Of a DNA stretch of 64,000 nucleotides, positions 16,056 through 24,764 are shown in pieces (positions within the stretch are counted from its first letter, which is position 1; each line of letters begins with the position of its first letter). The DNA comes from Micromonospora halophytica (GTDB lineage Bacteria; Actinomycetota; Actinomycetes; Mycobacteriales; Micromonosporaceae): contig NZ_FMDN01000009.1 of assembly GCF_900090245.1 (NCBI RefSeq), forward strand, positions 1 through 64,000, read 5' to 3'. The notes beneath the pieces were generated by a model. That model was given only the letters and a program-made list of their open reading frames with translations. It searched no databases and was not told the origin of the DNA. The translations under genes and the position numbers were made by a program.

Positions 16056-18512
16056 ATGACCGACAGCCCCGCCCCGTCCCCCCGAGCCCGGATCGACGAC
16101 CTGCTGGCCCGACTCACCCTGCCGGAGAAGATCGGACTGCTGCACCAGTGGCAGGCCCCGGTCCCCCGCCTCGGCCTGCCCGCGTTCCGCACCGGCACCG
16201 AGGCGCTGCACGGGGTGGCCTGGCTCGGCGAGGCCACCGTCTTCCCCCAGGCGGTCGGGCTGGCCAGCAGCTGGAACCCGGACCTGGTCCGGGCGGTCGG
16301 CGCGGCCGTCGGCGACGAGGTGCGCATCAAGCACCAGGCCGACCCGCAGCGGGTCGGCCTGAACGTGTGGGCGCCGGTGGTGAACCCGCTGCGCGACCCC
16401 CGGTGGGGACGCAACGAGGAGGGCTGGTCGGAGGACCCGTGGCTGACCGGCCGGCTGGCCACCGCGTACGCCCGGGGGCTGCGTGGCGACCACCCCCACC
16501 GGCTGCGTACCGCGCCCACCGTCAAGCACTTCCTCGGCTACAACAACGAGACCGACCGGGCCACCACCTCCAGCGACCTGCCGCCCCGGGTGCTGCGCGA
16601 GTACGAACTGCCGGCGTACCGGGCCCCGCTGGAGGCCGGCGCGGCGGTAGCCATGATGGCCTCCTACAACCTCGTCGACGGGGTGCCGGCACACCTGAGC
16701 CCGCTGATCGAGACCGAACTGCGCGAATGGGCCGACGACGAGGTGATGGTGGTCGGCGACGCCGGGGCGGCCGGCAACATCGCCGGTGTGCAGGCGTACC
16801 TGCCCGACCACGTCGAGGGCTTCGCCGCCGCCCTGCGCGCCGGCATCGACAACTTCACCGAGGACGACGCCGACCCGGCGCCCACCGTCGAGCGGATCAC
16901 CGAGGCGCTGCGCCGGGGCCTGCTCACCGAGTCCGACGTGGACCGCGCGGTACGCCGGATCCTCAGTGTCCGGATCCGCCTGGGCGACCTCGACCCGCCG
17001 CACGCCGACCCGTTCGCCGGCGTCTCCCCCGACGTGCTCGACTGCCCGGCGCACCGGGAACTGGCCCGCGAGGCCGCCCGCCAGTCGATCGTGCTGCTGC
17101 GCAACGACGGGCTGCTGCCGCTGACGCCCGCGCCGCAGCTACGGATCGCGGTGCTGGGGCCGCTGGCCGACGCGGTGTACGAGGACTGGTACAGCGGCAC
17201 CCCGCCGTACGCGATCACCGCGTACCAGGGGCTGGCCCGGCGGCTGCCGACGGTCACCACCCACGACGGCGCCGACCGGATCGCGCTGCGGGTCGGGGAA
17301 CGCTACGTGCACTGCCCGGACACGCCCGAAGGCGGCCCGCTCACCCTCGGCGCCGAGGCCACCGGGTTCGACGTGTTCGACTGGGGCCGCGACATCCTGG
17401 CCCTGCGGGCGGTCGGCAACGGCCGGCACGTCGGCGCCGACGACGACGGCGCGCTCGCCAACGACCGTCCCGGCCCGGGCGAATGGGTGGTCCGGGAGAC
17501 GTTCCGCTTCCGTCCCGGGCCCGACGGCACGACCCTGCTGCACCACCTGGCCACCGACCGGTACGTCACCGTCGACGCCGACGGGCGGCTGCGCGCCGAC
17601 GCGCCGGGCCCGCAGGCCGCCACCGGCTTCACCGTCGAACTTCTCACCGACGGCGCCGCCGAGGCCGCCGCGTTGGCCGCCGCGGCGGACGTGGCGGTGG
17701 TGATGCTGGGCAACCACCCGATGGTCAACGGACGGGAGACCGAGGACCGCCTCGACCTGGCCCTGCCGGCCGCTCAGGAGGCGCTGCTGCGCGTCGTGCA
17801 CGCCGCGAACCCGCGCACCGTGCTGGTGGTGACCAGCAGCTACCCGTACGCGATCGGCGCCGCGCAGGAGGGCCTGCCGGCGGTGCTGTGGTCGGCGCAC
17901 GGCGGGCAGGAGCACGGCGCGGCGCTGGCGGCGGTCCTGCTCGGCGAGGCCGAGCCGGGCGGCCGGCTCACCCAGACCTGGTACGCCGACGCGGCCGAAC
18001 TGCCCGACCTGCTCGACTACGACATCATCGGCGCCGACGCCACCTACCTGTACCACCGGGGTGACCCGCTGTACCCGTTCGGGCACGGGCTCAGCTACAC
18101 CCGGTTCGACTACGCTGGGCTCCGGTTGAGCGCGACGGCGGTGACCGCCGGCGAGGAGGTCGAGGTGCGCTGCGAGGTCACCAACACCGGCGACCGCGCC
18201 GGCGAGGAGGTCGTGCAGCTCTACACCCGGCAACGCCGCTCCCGGGTCAAGCAGCCCCTGCGGCAACTGCGCGACTTCACCCGGATCAGCCTCGCCCCCG
18301 GCGAGCGGCGCACGGTCACCCTGCGGCTGCGCACCGACGAGCTGCGCTGGTGGGACGAGACCCGTGGCGGGTACGTGGTGGAGGACGCCACGCACACCCT
18401 GATGGTCGGCCGGTCCGCCCGCGACGTGCGGCTGCTCGGCGCGCTGACCGTGCGGGGCGAGCAGCCCGCCGACGGCCACCGGGCCCCGGCGGTCGCGGGA
18501 CGGCGACCGTGA
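16056..18512 (+). CDS. GH3 beta-glucosidase/beta-xylosidase with fascin-like insertion
   Basis: An 818-residue enzyme from ATG 16056, with GGAAGG 10 nt upstream. The N-terminal barrel holds the GH3 substrate segments RGLRG...TVKHFLGYNNETDR and MASYNLVDGVPAHLSP. The expected nucleophile is Asp235 in VMVVGDAGAAGN, where most family members read S-D. The second domain (NPRTVLVVTSSYPYA, TQTWYADAAELP, YPFGHGLSYTRFDY) and a C-terminal fibronectin-III-like domain follow. Between them residues about 445-530 form a beta-rich insertion (LRAVGNGRHVGADDDG, then HLATDRYVTVDADGRLRA) resembling fascin-type trefoil repeats, perhaps a carbohydrate contact. In context it would cleave the beta-glucosyl backbone or beta-xylosides inside the cell. 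Its stop overlaps the LacI gene by 4 nt. Confidence 0.9.
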   Translation: MTDSPAPSPRARIDDLLARLTLPEKIGLLHQWQAPVPRLGLPAFRTGTEALHGVAWLGEATVFPQAVGLASSWNPDLVRAVGAAVGDEVRIKHQADPQRVGLNVWAPVVNPLRDPRWGRNEEGWSEDPWLTGRLATAYARGLRGDHPHRLRTAPTVKHFLGYNNETDRATTSSDLPPRVLREYELPAYRAPLEAGAAVAMMASYNLVDGVPAHLSPLIETELREWADDEVMVVGDAGAAGNIAGVQAYLPDHVEGFAAALRAGIDNFTEDDADPAPTVERITEALRRGLLTESDVDRAVRRILSVRIRLGDLDPPHADPFAGVSPDVLDCPAHRELAREAARQSIVLLRNDGLLPLTPAPQLRIAVLGPLADAVYEDWYSGTPPYAITAYQGLARRLPTVTTHDGADRIALRVGERYVHCPDTPEGGPLTLGAEATGFDVFDWGRDILALRAVGNGRHVGADDDGALANDRPGPGEWVVRETFRFRPGPDGTTLLHHLATDRYVTVDADGRLRADAPGPQAATGFTVELLTDGAAEAAALAAAADVAVVMLGNHPMVNGRETEDRLDLALPAAQEALLRVVHAANPRTVLVVTSSYPYAIGAAQEGLPAVLWSAHGGQEHGAALAAVLLGEAEPGGRLTQTWYADAAELPDLLDYDIIGADATYLYHRGDPLYPFGHGLSYTRFDYAGLRLSATAVTAGEEVEVRCEVTNTGDRAGEEVVQLYTRQRRSRVKQPLRQLRDFTRISLAPGERRTVTLRLRTDELRWWDETRGGYVVEDATHTLMVGRSARDVRLLGALTVRGEQPADGHRAPAVAGRRP

Positions 18513-19570
18513 CCGGGTCGCCGGGGCGCCCGTCGCCCGGCCAGGTCACCATCGCCGACGTGGCCCGGCACGCCGGGGTGGCGGCGAGCACCGTGTCGTA
18601 CGTGCTCAGCGGCAAGCGGGCCATCTCCGAGCTGACCCGCGCCCGGGTGCTGGCCAGCATCCGGCTGCTCGGCTACCACCCGAACGCCGGGGCGCGCGCC
18701 CTGGCCAGCCGTCGGGCCAACGTGATCGCGCTGGTGCTGCCGCTGCGCTCAGGCATGCAGGTGCCGGTGGTGATGCAGTTCGCCACGGCGGTGGTCACCA
18801 CCGCCCGCCGCTACGACCACGACGTCCTGCTGGTCACCTCCGACGAGGGGCCGGCCGGGCTGCGCCGCATCGCCGCCAGCGCCCTGGTCGACGGCGTGCT
18901 GCTGATGGACGTGGAACTCGACGACGCGCGGGTACCGCTGCTGCGGGAACTGGCCCTGCCCAGCGTGCTGATCGGTTTCCCCGCCGAGGCCACCGGGCTG
19001 ACCTGTGTGGACCTGGACTTCCACCGGGCCGGCGCGGCGTGCGTGGCGCACCTGGCCGGGCTGGGCCACCGTCGGGTCGCCCTGCTCGGCGCGCCCGCGG
19101 CGGTGTACGAGCGCGGCACCGGCTTCGCGCACCGCACCCGCTCCGGCGTGGTGGAGGCCGCCGAGCTGCAGGGCGTGCAGGTGGTGACCCTGCCCTGCGA
19201 GGAGGGCGCCGCCGACGTGCGGCGGACCCTGACCGCGCTGCTGGCCGAACACCCGGACGTCTCCGCCTTGATCGTGCAGAACGAGGCCGCGGTCGGGCCG
19301 GTGCTGGCCACCCTGCCGACGTTGGGCCGGCAGGTGCCGCGGGACGTGTCGGTGGTGGCCATCTGCCCGGACCCGTTCGCCGAGCAGAGCGGCCCGATGC
19401 TCACCAGTGTGCCGGTGCCCGCCGAGGAGATCGGCCGGCAGGCGGTGGCGCTGCTGATGAGCAAGCTGCGCGACGAGCAGGTGCCGGAGGCGACGCTGCT
19501 GCAGCCGCGGCTGACCGTGCGCGACAGCACCGCCGCCACCCCGGCGGTGCACGCCGCCGGCGGCCACTGA
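18509..19570 (+). CDS. LacI-family transcriptional regulator
   Basis: A 353-residue repressor from GTG 18509, which overlaps the GH3 stop (GTGA). The headpiece is textbook: VTIADVARHAGVAASTVSYVLSGKRAISELTRARV, then a hinge IRLLGYHPNAGARALAS with the minor-groove Leu/Ala positions. A periplasmic-binding-protein-like effector domain follows (NVIALVLP, GVLLMDVELDDARVPLL, VSVVAICPDPFAEQ). It is in the same operon as GH3 and GH95, and tandem GAAGCGCTTC palindromes precede that operon, so self-repression with an oligosaccharide or monosaccharide inducer is the natural model. The CAAACGTTG site at the GH42 promoter may be a second target. The inducer is unknown. Confidence 0.92.
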   Translation: MTGSPGRPSPGQVTIADVARHAGVAASTVSYVLSGKRAISELTRARVLASIRLLGYHPNAGARALASRRANVIALVLPLRSGMQVPVVMQFATAVVTTARRYDHDVLLVTSDEGPAGLRRIAASALVDGVLLMDVELDDARVPLLRELALPSVLIGFPAEATGLTCVDLDFHRAGAACVAHLAGLGHRRVALLGAPAAVYERGTGFAHRTRSGVVEAAELQGVQVVTLPCEEGAADVRRTLTALLAEHPDVSALIVQNEAAVGPVLATLPTLGRQVPRDVSVVAICPDPFAEQSGPMLTSVPVPAEEIGRQAVALLMSKLRDEQVPEATLLQPRLTVRDSTAATPAVHAAGGH

Positions 19571-19590
19571 CCGGCGCGGAAGGACCGTCG

Positions 19591-21813
19591 ATGACGGACA
19601 GCCTGCCCGCGTCGGCCCACCGCATCTGGGATCCCGCACCCGCCGCGAGCTGGGAGGACGCGTTCCTCGCCGGCAACGGCGAGTACGGGATCATGGTGTG
19701 CGGCGATCCGCACGCGGAACGCATCATCGTCAACCACCACCGGTTCGTGCTGCCCAACGGCACCCACGACGCCCGAGCGCCCGAGCTGGCCGAGCAGTTG
19801 CCCCGGATCCGGAAGCTGGTGCTCGCCGGTCGGCGGACGGAGGCGGCCCGCCTGCTCACCGGCGGCCGGGAGCTGCAGTGGACGCAGTCGTACCATCCGG
19901 GCTTCGCGCTGACCGTCGACGCGGCGGATCCGGTCCCGGCGCGCGACTACCGGCGGCGCACCGAGTTCGACACCGGGCAGGTTGTCGTCGAGTGGGCGGG
20001 CGGGCGACGCCGCTCGTTCGTCTCCCGCGCCGACGCGATGATCGTCACCGAGCTGGACATGGGCGACTGCACGGTCGGGGTCACCGGCGAGCTGCCCGGC
20101 CGCCCCGCCGACGTGCGCTACACGTACGCCGCGTACCGCCGGGGTGATCTGGTCCTGCTGCGGGTGCGGGGGCACTACCCGCAGGTCGGCGGCGCGTACG
20201 GCTTCGAGGGGCTGACCCTGCTGCGCGGCGACGTCACGCTCGACGGCGACCGGGTGGCGGTACGCGGACCGGCGCTGCTGACCACGGTGCTCGACCGGGT
20301 GGGCGACCCGCGCTGGCGCACCGGGGAGTTGGCGGATCGGCTGTCGGCCGTCGACGGCGACTACGACACCCTGCTGGCCCGCCACCTGCCACGGCACGAG
20401 GTGCCGTACCGGCGGGTCAGCCTGGACCTGGGGGTGCCCGCGGCGCAGCGGGAGCTGCCGGTCGGTGAGCTGCTCGCCCGGCAGCGGGCCACCCCGCACA
20501 CGCCGTTGCCGGCGCTGCTGGAGCGGCTCTTCCACGCCGGCCGGTACCTGCTGCTCAGCGCCAGCGGGGAGCTGCCGCCCCGGTTGACCGGGCTGTGGCT
20601 CGGCTCGTGGGACGCCGCGTGGGCGGGCGACTTCACCACCGACGCCAACGTCAACCTGCAACTGGCCGGCGCGAACGTCGGCGCGCTGCCGGAGGTCACC
20701 GCCGCGCACGCCCGGCTGGTGGCGGGTCAGCTCGACGACTGGCGGCGCAACGCCCGGGCCGTGTACGGGGCGCGGGGGCTGCTCGCGCCCAGCCGCACCG
20801 ACGGCGAGCACGGGCACCTGTTCCACGTGCACCCCGACTGGCCGTTCACGGCGTGGCTGGCCGGCGCGGACTGGCTGCTGTTCCCACTGTACGAGCACCA
20901 CCTGGTGACCGGTGAGCCGCTCGGCGAGGTGGCCGGCTGGCTGGCCGAGGCGGCCGACTTCTTCACCGACGTCCTCACCGTCACCGACGACACCGGCACG
21001 GTGGTGCTCGTGCCGTCGTACTCGCCGGAGACGGGTCCACCGGACGCCGACGGGCGGCCCGCCCCGGTGGCCGTGAACGCCACGATGGACGTCGCCGCCG
21101 CCCGGCACGCCCTGCGGGTGGCCGCCGAGGTGACCGGTGCGCACCGGTGGGACGAGCTGCGCGGCCGGCTGCCGGCGTACCGCATCGACGAGCGGGGAGC
21201 CCTCGCCGAGTGGGCCTGGCCGGGCCCGCCCGCCGACGAGGAACACCGGCATGTCAGTCACCTCTACCCGGTGTGGCCGCTGGGCGAGATCGACCCCGAC
21301 GACACGCCGGACCTGGCCGCCGCCGCCCATCGGGCGCTCACGCTGCGCGGCGACGAGAACCTGTCGGCGCACGGCAGCCTGCACCGGGCCCTGGGAGCCG
21401 CCCGGCTGCGCGACGGTGCCCTGGTCGGGGTGAACCTGTGCAAGATCCTCGGCAACGACATGTTCTTCCGGTCGTTGATGAGCTCCCACAACCCCGGGCT
21501 GGTCACCTACAACGCCGACGCCGCGCACGCCCTGCCGGCGGTGCTGATCGAGTCGTTGGCACAGGCCAGGCCGGGTGTGGTGCGGCTGCTGCCGGCGGTG
21601 CCGCCGGGGTTGGAACGCGGCACGTTGCGCGGGGTGACGCTGCCGGGGCGGATCACCGTGCAGGAGCTGTCCTGGCAGCCGGGCCGTCTCACGGCGCGGC
21701 TGGTGTCGGCGCTGACCCGGAGCGTCGAGGTGCGCACCCCGTACGACACGGCGACGCTGCGGCTGCCCGCCGGGGTGCCGGTGCGGGTCGCGCACACGTC
21801 GGACGGCGGGTGA
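19591..21813 (+). CDS. GH95 alpha-L-fucosidase/galactosidase
   Basis: A 740-residue protein from ATG 19591, with GGAAGGA 7 nt upstream. The N-terminal beta domain begins WDPAPAASWEDAFLAGNGEYGIMVCGDPHAERIIVNH, the GH95 opening. The catalytic barrel has LTGLWLGSWDAAWAGDF followed by TTDANVNLQLAGANVG, whose Asn353/Asn355 correspond to the catalytic Asn pair known for Bifidobacterium AfcA. DEEHRHVSHLYPVWPLGEI includes the candidate acid Glu near 550-551. GH95 enzymes are inverting and remove alpha-1,2-fucose (or alpha-L-galactose) from plant xyloglucan or milk glycans. There is no signal peptide. It is the third gene of the GH3-LacI operon, 20 nt after lacI, and its stop is 5 nt from the convergent SDR gene. 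Confidence 0.9.
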   Translation: MTDSLPASAHRIWDPAPAASWEDAFLAGNGEYGIMVCGDPHAERIIVNHHRFVLPNGTHDARAPELAEQLPRIRKLVLAGRRTEAARLLTGGRELQWTQSYHPGFALTVDAADPVPARDYRRRTEFDTGQVVVEWAGGRRRSFVSRADAMIVTELDMGDCTVGVTGELPGRPADVRYTYAAYRRGDLVLLRVRGHYPQVGGAYGFEGLTLLRGDVTLDGDRVAVRGPALLTTVLDRVGDPRWRTGELADRLSAVDGDYDTLLARHLPRHEVPYRRVSLDLGVPAAQRELPVGELLARQRATPHTPLPALLERLFHAGRYLLLSASGELPPRLTGLWLGSWDAAWAGDFTTDANVNLQLAGANVGALPEVTAAHARLVAGQLDDWRRNARAVYGARGLLAPSRTDGEHGHLFHVHPDWPFTAWLAGADWLLFPLYEHHLVTGEPLGEVAGWLAEAADFFTDVLTVTDDTGTVVLVPSYSPETGPPDADGRPAPVAVNATMDVAAARHALRVAAEVTGAHRWDELRGRLPAYRIDERGALAEWAWPGPPADEEHRHVSHLYPVWPLGEIDPDDTPDLAAAAHRALTLRGDENLSAHGSLHRALGAARLRDGALVGVNLCKILGNDMFFRSLMSSHNPGLVTYNADAAHALPAVLIESLAQARPGVVRLLPAVPPGLERGTLRGVTLPGRITVQELSWQPGRLTARLVSALTRSVEVRTPYDTATLRLPAGVPVRVAHTSDGG

Positions 21814-21818
21814 GCCGG

Positions 21819-22643
21819 CTACCGTCCCGGGTCGCGGTGCCGCCGCACCATGCCGGCCGCCAGCGACGCGCCGTCGAGGTCACCGGCCGCGATCCGGGCC
21901 GCGACGGTACGCCGTACGAGCCGGTCGGCCAGCGCCGGCGCGTGCCGGGCCAGGGCCATCTCCAGACGTCCCCGCCGGGTGGTGGCGACGTCGCGCAGCG
22001 CCCGCCGGGCGGTGGCCGCCCGCAGGATCGCCGCGACGACCCCGTCGACGGGCTCCAGCCGGGACACCCCCTGCAGTGACAGCCCGGCCCGGGCGGTGCT
22101 GTCGTGGATCGGGGAGGCGACCATGCTGGGGTAGACGACGCTGACCCCGACGTGGGTGCCGACCTCCAGGCGCAGCGCGTCGGCGTACGCGACGAGGGCC
22201 CGCTTGCTCACCCCGTACGCGGCGGCCAGCGGCAGCGGCAGCACGGCCATCCGGCTGGCCACGAAGATCACCCGCCCGCGGGCGGCGACCAGGTCGGGCA
22301 GGGCGGCGGCGGTGGTCCGCCAGGCGGCGAGCAGGTTCACCTCCAGCTGCGCCCGCACCGCTTCGTCCGGGGGCAGCTCCGCCGGGGCGGGCCCGCCGAC
22401 CCCGGCGTTGTTGACCAGCAGGTCCAGTCCGCCGAGGCGCTCGACGGCGGCGCGTACCGCCGGTGGCACGGCAGCCGGGTCGGTCAGGTCGCAGCCGATC
22501 ACCGGAGTCCGGGCGGTGGTGTCCGGGTGCCGGTCCAGGCCGACGACCTCGGCCCCGGCGGTGTGCAGCGCGGCGCACAGGTGCCGGCCGAAGGTCCCCT
22601 GGGCGCCGGTGACGAGCACCCGGCGGCCCCGCAGGCCGGTCAC
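21819..22643 (-). CDS. Short-chain dehydrogenase/reductase
   Basis: A 274-residue classical SDR from GTG 22643, overlapping the stop of the flavin monooxygenase (GTGA). The NAD(P)-binding TGAQGTFGRHL, the NNAG of LLVNNAGVGG, and the catalytic Ser/Tyr/Lys in FVASRMAVLPLPLAAAYGVSK are all present. The C-terminal about 50 residues (RRGRLEMALARHAPALADRLVRR) are Arg-rich and amphipathic, as in membrane-associated SDRs of actinobacteria. Being translationally coupled to an FMO/Baeyer-Villiger-type enzyme, it probably supplies or removes the ketone or alcohol in the same oxidation route. Regulation is by the adjacent TetR protein, from the operator at 24001-24018. Confidence 0.9.
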   Translation of the reverse strand: MTGLRGRRVLVTGAQGTFGRHLCAALHTAGAEVVGLDRHPDTTARTPVIGCDLTDPAAVPPAVRAAVERLGGLDLLVNNAGVGGPAPAELPPDEAVRAQLEVNLLAAWRTTAAALPDLVAARGRVIFVASRMAVLPLPLAAAYGVSKRALVAYADALRLEVGTHVGVSVVYPSMVASPIHDSTARAGLSLQGVSRLEPVDGVVAAILRAATARRALRDVATTRRGRLEMALARHAPALADRLVRRTVAARIAAGDLDGASLAAGMVRRHRDPGR

Positions 22644-23980
22644 GGACGCACCTGCGCGCCGGTGAAGAGCACGCCCTCGCCCCGGGCGGCGCGGCGGACG
22701 CCTTCGGTCAGTTCCCGGCCCAGCAGCGCCAGGTACGCGTCGAAGTCGACCCGCATGGCGGGGCGGCGGTCGCCCCAGCGGTCGACGGCAGCGCGCAGTT
22801 CGGCGCGGATGTCGGCGTGCTGGCGTGCCGGGTCGGGCAGCGCGTACGTGCCGGCCAGGTGCGCGGCGACCAGCCGGGCCTGCGCCTCGACCAGCGGGAA
22901 GGCGGCGCCGGTGGACTGCATCAGCCCGACGAACGCCAGCCCGGGCACATCGGGGTGGAAGACGTGCCGGTACAGCGGCAGGGTGTCCGCGCCGTCGCCG
23001 AGCAGCGCCGGGTCGAGGAACGGCACCTCCACCCGGTAGCCGGTGCACCAGATCACCAGGTCGATCTCGTCGCTGCGCCCGTCGGTGAAGGTGACGGTGT
23101 CGCCGTCGAAGCCGGTGACGCCGGGGCGGACCTCGATCTCGCCGTGGGTGAGCCGGGACAGCAGCCCGTCGGAGAGGGTGGGATGGTCCTGCAGGAAGCC
23201 GTGGGTGGGGGCGGGCAGGCCGTAGCGCTGTGGTGGGCCGACGGTGGCGGCGAGCATCCGCTGGCTGATCCGCTGGCGCAGCCGCCACGGCAGCCGGCGG
23301 GCCAGGGCCCCGTTGAGGGTGTCCGACGGACGCCCGAGCAGGTACTTCGGCACCACCCAGACGCCTCGGCGCAGCGACAGCAGGGTGCGGGCGGCGGCGT
23401 ACGAGGCGTCCACCGCGATGTCCATGGCGGAGTTGCCGCCGCCGACGACGAGGACCCGCCGGCCGGCGAGCTGCTCCGGACCCCGGTAGGCGTGACTGTG
23501 CATCTGTCGCACGGTGCCGGTGGGCACCTCGGGGGTCTTCGGGACCCGGTTGTGCCCGTTGGCGACGACGACGGCGTCGACGGTGATGCGTACCGGGCCG
23601 TCGGGGGTGTCGGCGTGCACGTGCCACCGGCCGCCGGTCTCGGGGACCACCCGGTCGACGACGTGCCGCAGCCGGATCGACCCGTGCAGGTCGAAGCGGT
23701 CGGCGTAGTCGCCGAGCCAGCCGGCGACGCGGGTGTGGTCGGGGTAGTCGGGCCAGTGCGCCGGCATCGGATGGTCGGCGAACTGGGTACGGGCCTTGCT
23801 GGTGTTCAGGTGCAGCGTGCGGTACGCCGGCGACCCGGCCGCGCCGAAGACCCACAGGCCGCCGACGCGGTCGCCGGCCTCGAGGCAGACCGCGGGCACG
23901 CGTGCGTCGGCGAGCGCCTTGAGGGTGGCCAGTCCGGCGGCGCCCGCCCCGATGACCGCCACGACCGGCTGCCCGCTCAT
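22640..23980 (-). CDS. Flavin-containing monooxygenase (FMO/Baeyer-Villiger type)
   Basis: A 446-residue FAD/NADPH enzyme from ATG 23980, with GGAG 5 nt upstream. The FAD Rossmann motif is VIGAGAAGLATLKAL, the NADPH motif VLVVGGGNSAMDIAV, and HSHAYRGPEQLAGR is the FMO-signature region just before it. VIWCTGYR and FVGLMQSTGAAFPLVEAQARLVA are the usual C-terminal landmarks. Such enzymes oxygenate ketones, sulfur or amine compounds. It forms a coupled two-gene operon with the SDR. Its promoter region carries an 18-bp TetR-type operator that matches the one in front of the GPH transporter. The substrate is unknown. Confidence 0.9.
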   Translation of the reverse strand: MSGQPVVAVIGAGAAGLATLKALADARVPAVCLEAGDRVGGLWVFGAAGSPAYRTLHLNTSKARTQFADHPMPAHWPDYPDHTRVAGWLGDYADRFDLHGSIRLRHVVDRVVPETGGRWHVHADTPDGPVRITVDAVVVANGHNRVPKTPEVPTGTVRQMHSHAYRGPEQLAGRRVLVVGGGNSAMDIAVDASYAAARTLLSLRRGVWVVPKYLLGRPSDTLNGALARRLPWRLRQRISQRMLAATVGPPQRYGLPAPTHGFLQDHPTLSDGLLSRLTHGEIEVRPGVTGFDGDTVTFTDGRSDEIDLVIWCTGYRVEVPFLDPALLGDGADTLPLYRHVFHPDVPGLAFVGLMQSTGAAFPLVEAQARLVAAHLAGTYALPDPARQHADIRAELRAAVDRWGDRRPAMRVDFDAYLALLGRELTEGVRRAARGEGVLFTGAQVRP

Positions 23981-24000
23981 CGCCACTCCCCTCCGCCATA

Positions 24001-24018
24001 ATCCAACGACTGTCGGAT
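24001..24018. promoter_or_regulatory. TetR operator upstream of FMO-SDR operon
   Basis: The 18-bp site has half-sites ATCCAAC and GTCGGAT, complementary except for one position. It matches the tetR/GPH intergenic site at 13 of 18 positions, with ATCCA and GGAT outer blocks kept. Confidence 0.7.
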
Positions 24019-24041
24019 AATGGCCGGGGCGCAGCGGCACG

Positions 24042-24701
24042 TCAAGAGCCCGCCGCTGCGTACAGCCCGTCGAGGAAGCGGTGCACGAAGGCGCGGAACT
24101 CGCGGCGTTCCCGCGCCGGGGAGCCGTCCGAGGCGGCCAGGGCCACCACGTGCCCGTGCACCGCCCACACCAGGCTGCGCACCGAGACGTGCGGGGTCGG
24201 CTCGACCAGCGCGCCACTGGCCGCGGCGGCGGTGAGCAGGTCGGTGACCAGGCGGTACAGCGGCGCGGCGTAGCGCTGGTCCAGCTCGGCGTGCCGGTGC
24301 GGCTCCAGCCAGCGGCGCAGCCACAGCGCGGTGGTCTCCGGCCGGTCCTCCAGGAAGTCCACGAAGACGTCCACCAGGTCGTGCAGGGCCCGCAGCGCCG
24401 CCGCCGGCCCGGCGTCCAGGGCCGCCCGGGCGTGTTCGGCCGCCGCCTCCAGGGCCTGCCGTTCCGCGGCGAAGACCCGGGCGAAGCAGGCGTCGTAGAG
24501 CTGTGCCTTCGTACCCGTGTGGTGCGAGACCGTGGCCACGTCGACGCCGGCGGCGGCGGCGACCTCCCGCAGCCCGACGGCGTCGAAGCCCCGCTGCGCG
24601 AACAGCGCGGTCGCGGCGGCGAGCACCGCCTCGCGGGTGTCGCGGCTCTGGTCGCGGCGGGGCCGGCCCGGTCGGCGGCGGGGCATGGTCATGGCGACCA
24701 T
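24042..24701 (-). CDS. TetR-family transcriptional regulator
   Basis: About 219 residues from ATG 24701; ATGs at 24692 and 24686 are also in frame before PRRRPGRPRR. The DNA-binding domain is DTREAVLAAATALFAQRGFDAVGLREVAAAAGVDVATVSHHTGTKAQLYDACF. The basic N-terminal arm precedes it, and a helical ligand-binding domain follows, with VFVDFLEDRPETTALWLRRWLEPHRH. It is divergent from the GPH transporter and runs the same way as the FMO-SDR operon. Two near-identical palindromes flank it, so it probably represses itself, the transporter and the FMO-SDR pair in response to a shared substrate. The ligand is unknown. Confidence 0.9.
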   Translation of the reverse strand: MVAMTMPRRRPGRPRRDQSRDTREAVLAAATALFAQRGFDAVGLREVAAAAGVDVATVSHHTGTKAQLYDACFARVFAAERQALEAAAEHARAALDAGPAAALRALHDLVDVFVDFLEDRPETTALWLRRWLEPHRHAELDQRYAAPLYRLVTDLLTAAAASGALVEPTPHVSVRSLVWAVHGHVVALAASDGSPARERREFRAFVHRFLDGLYAAAGS

Positions 24702-24713
24702 TCTGCCCCTACA

Positions 24714-24731
24714 ATCCAGCATCCGTTGGAT
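24714..24731. promoter_or_regulatory. TetR operator in the tetR/GPH intergenic region
   Basis: Inside a perfect CAATCCA-N8-TGGATTG inverted repeat (24712-24733), 13 nt from the tetR start. It shares the ATCCA and GGAT outer blocks with the site upstream of the FMO operon. Confidence 0.75.
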
Positions 24732-24764
24732 TGGCGGGCGACGCGCCCGGGACAGGAGGCGGCG

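Noticed and set aside
18811..21795. 994-codon minus-strand ORF antisense to lacI and GH95
   Set aside because: Low-complexity shadow of two clear genes, with no domain recognisable.
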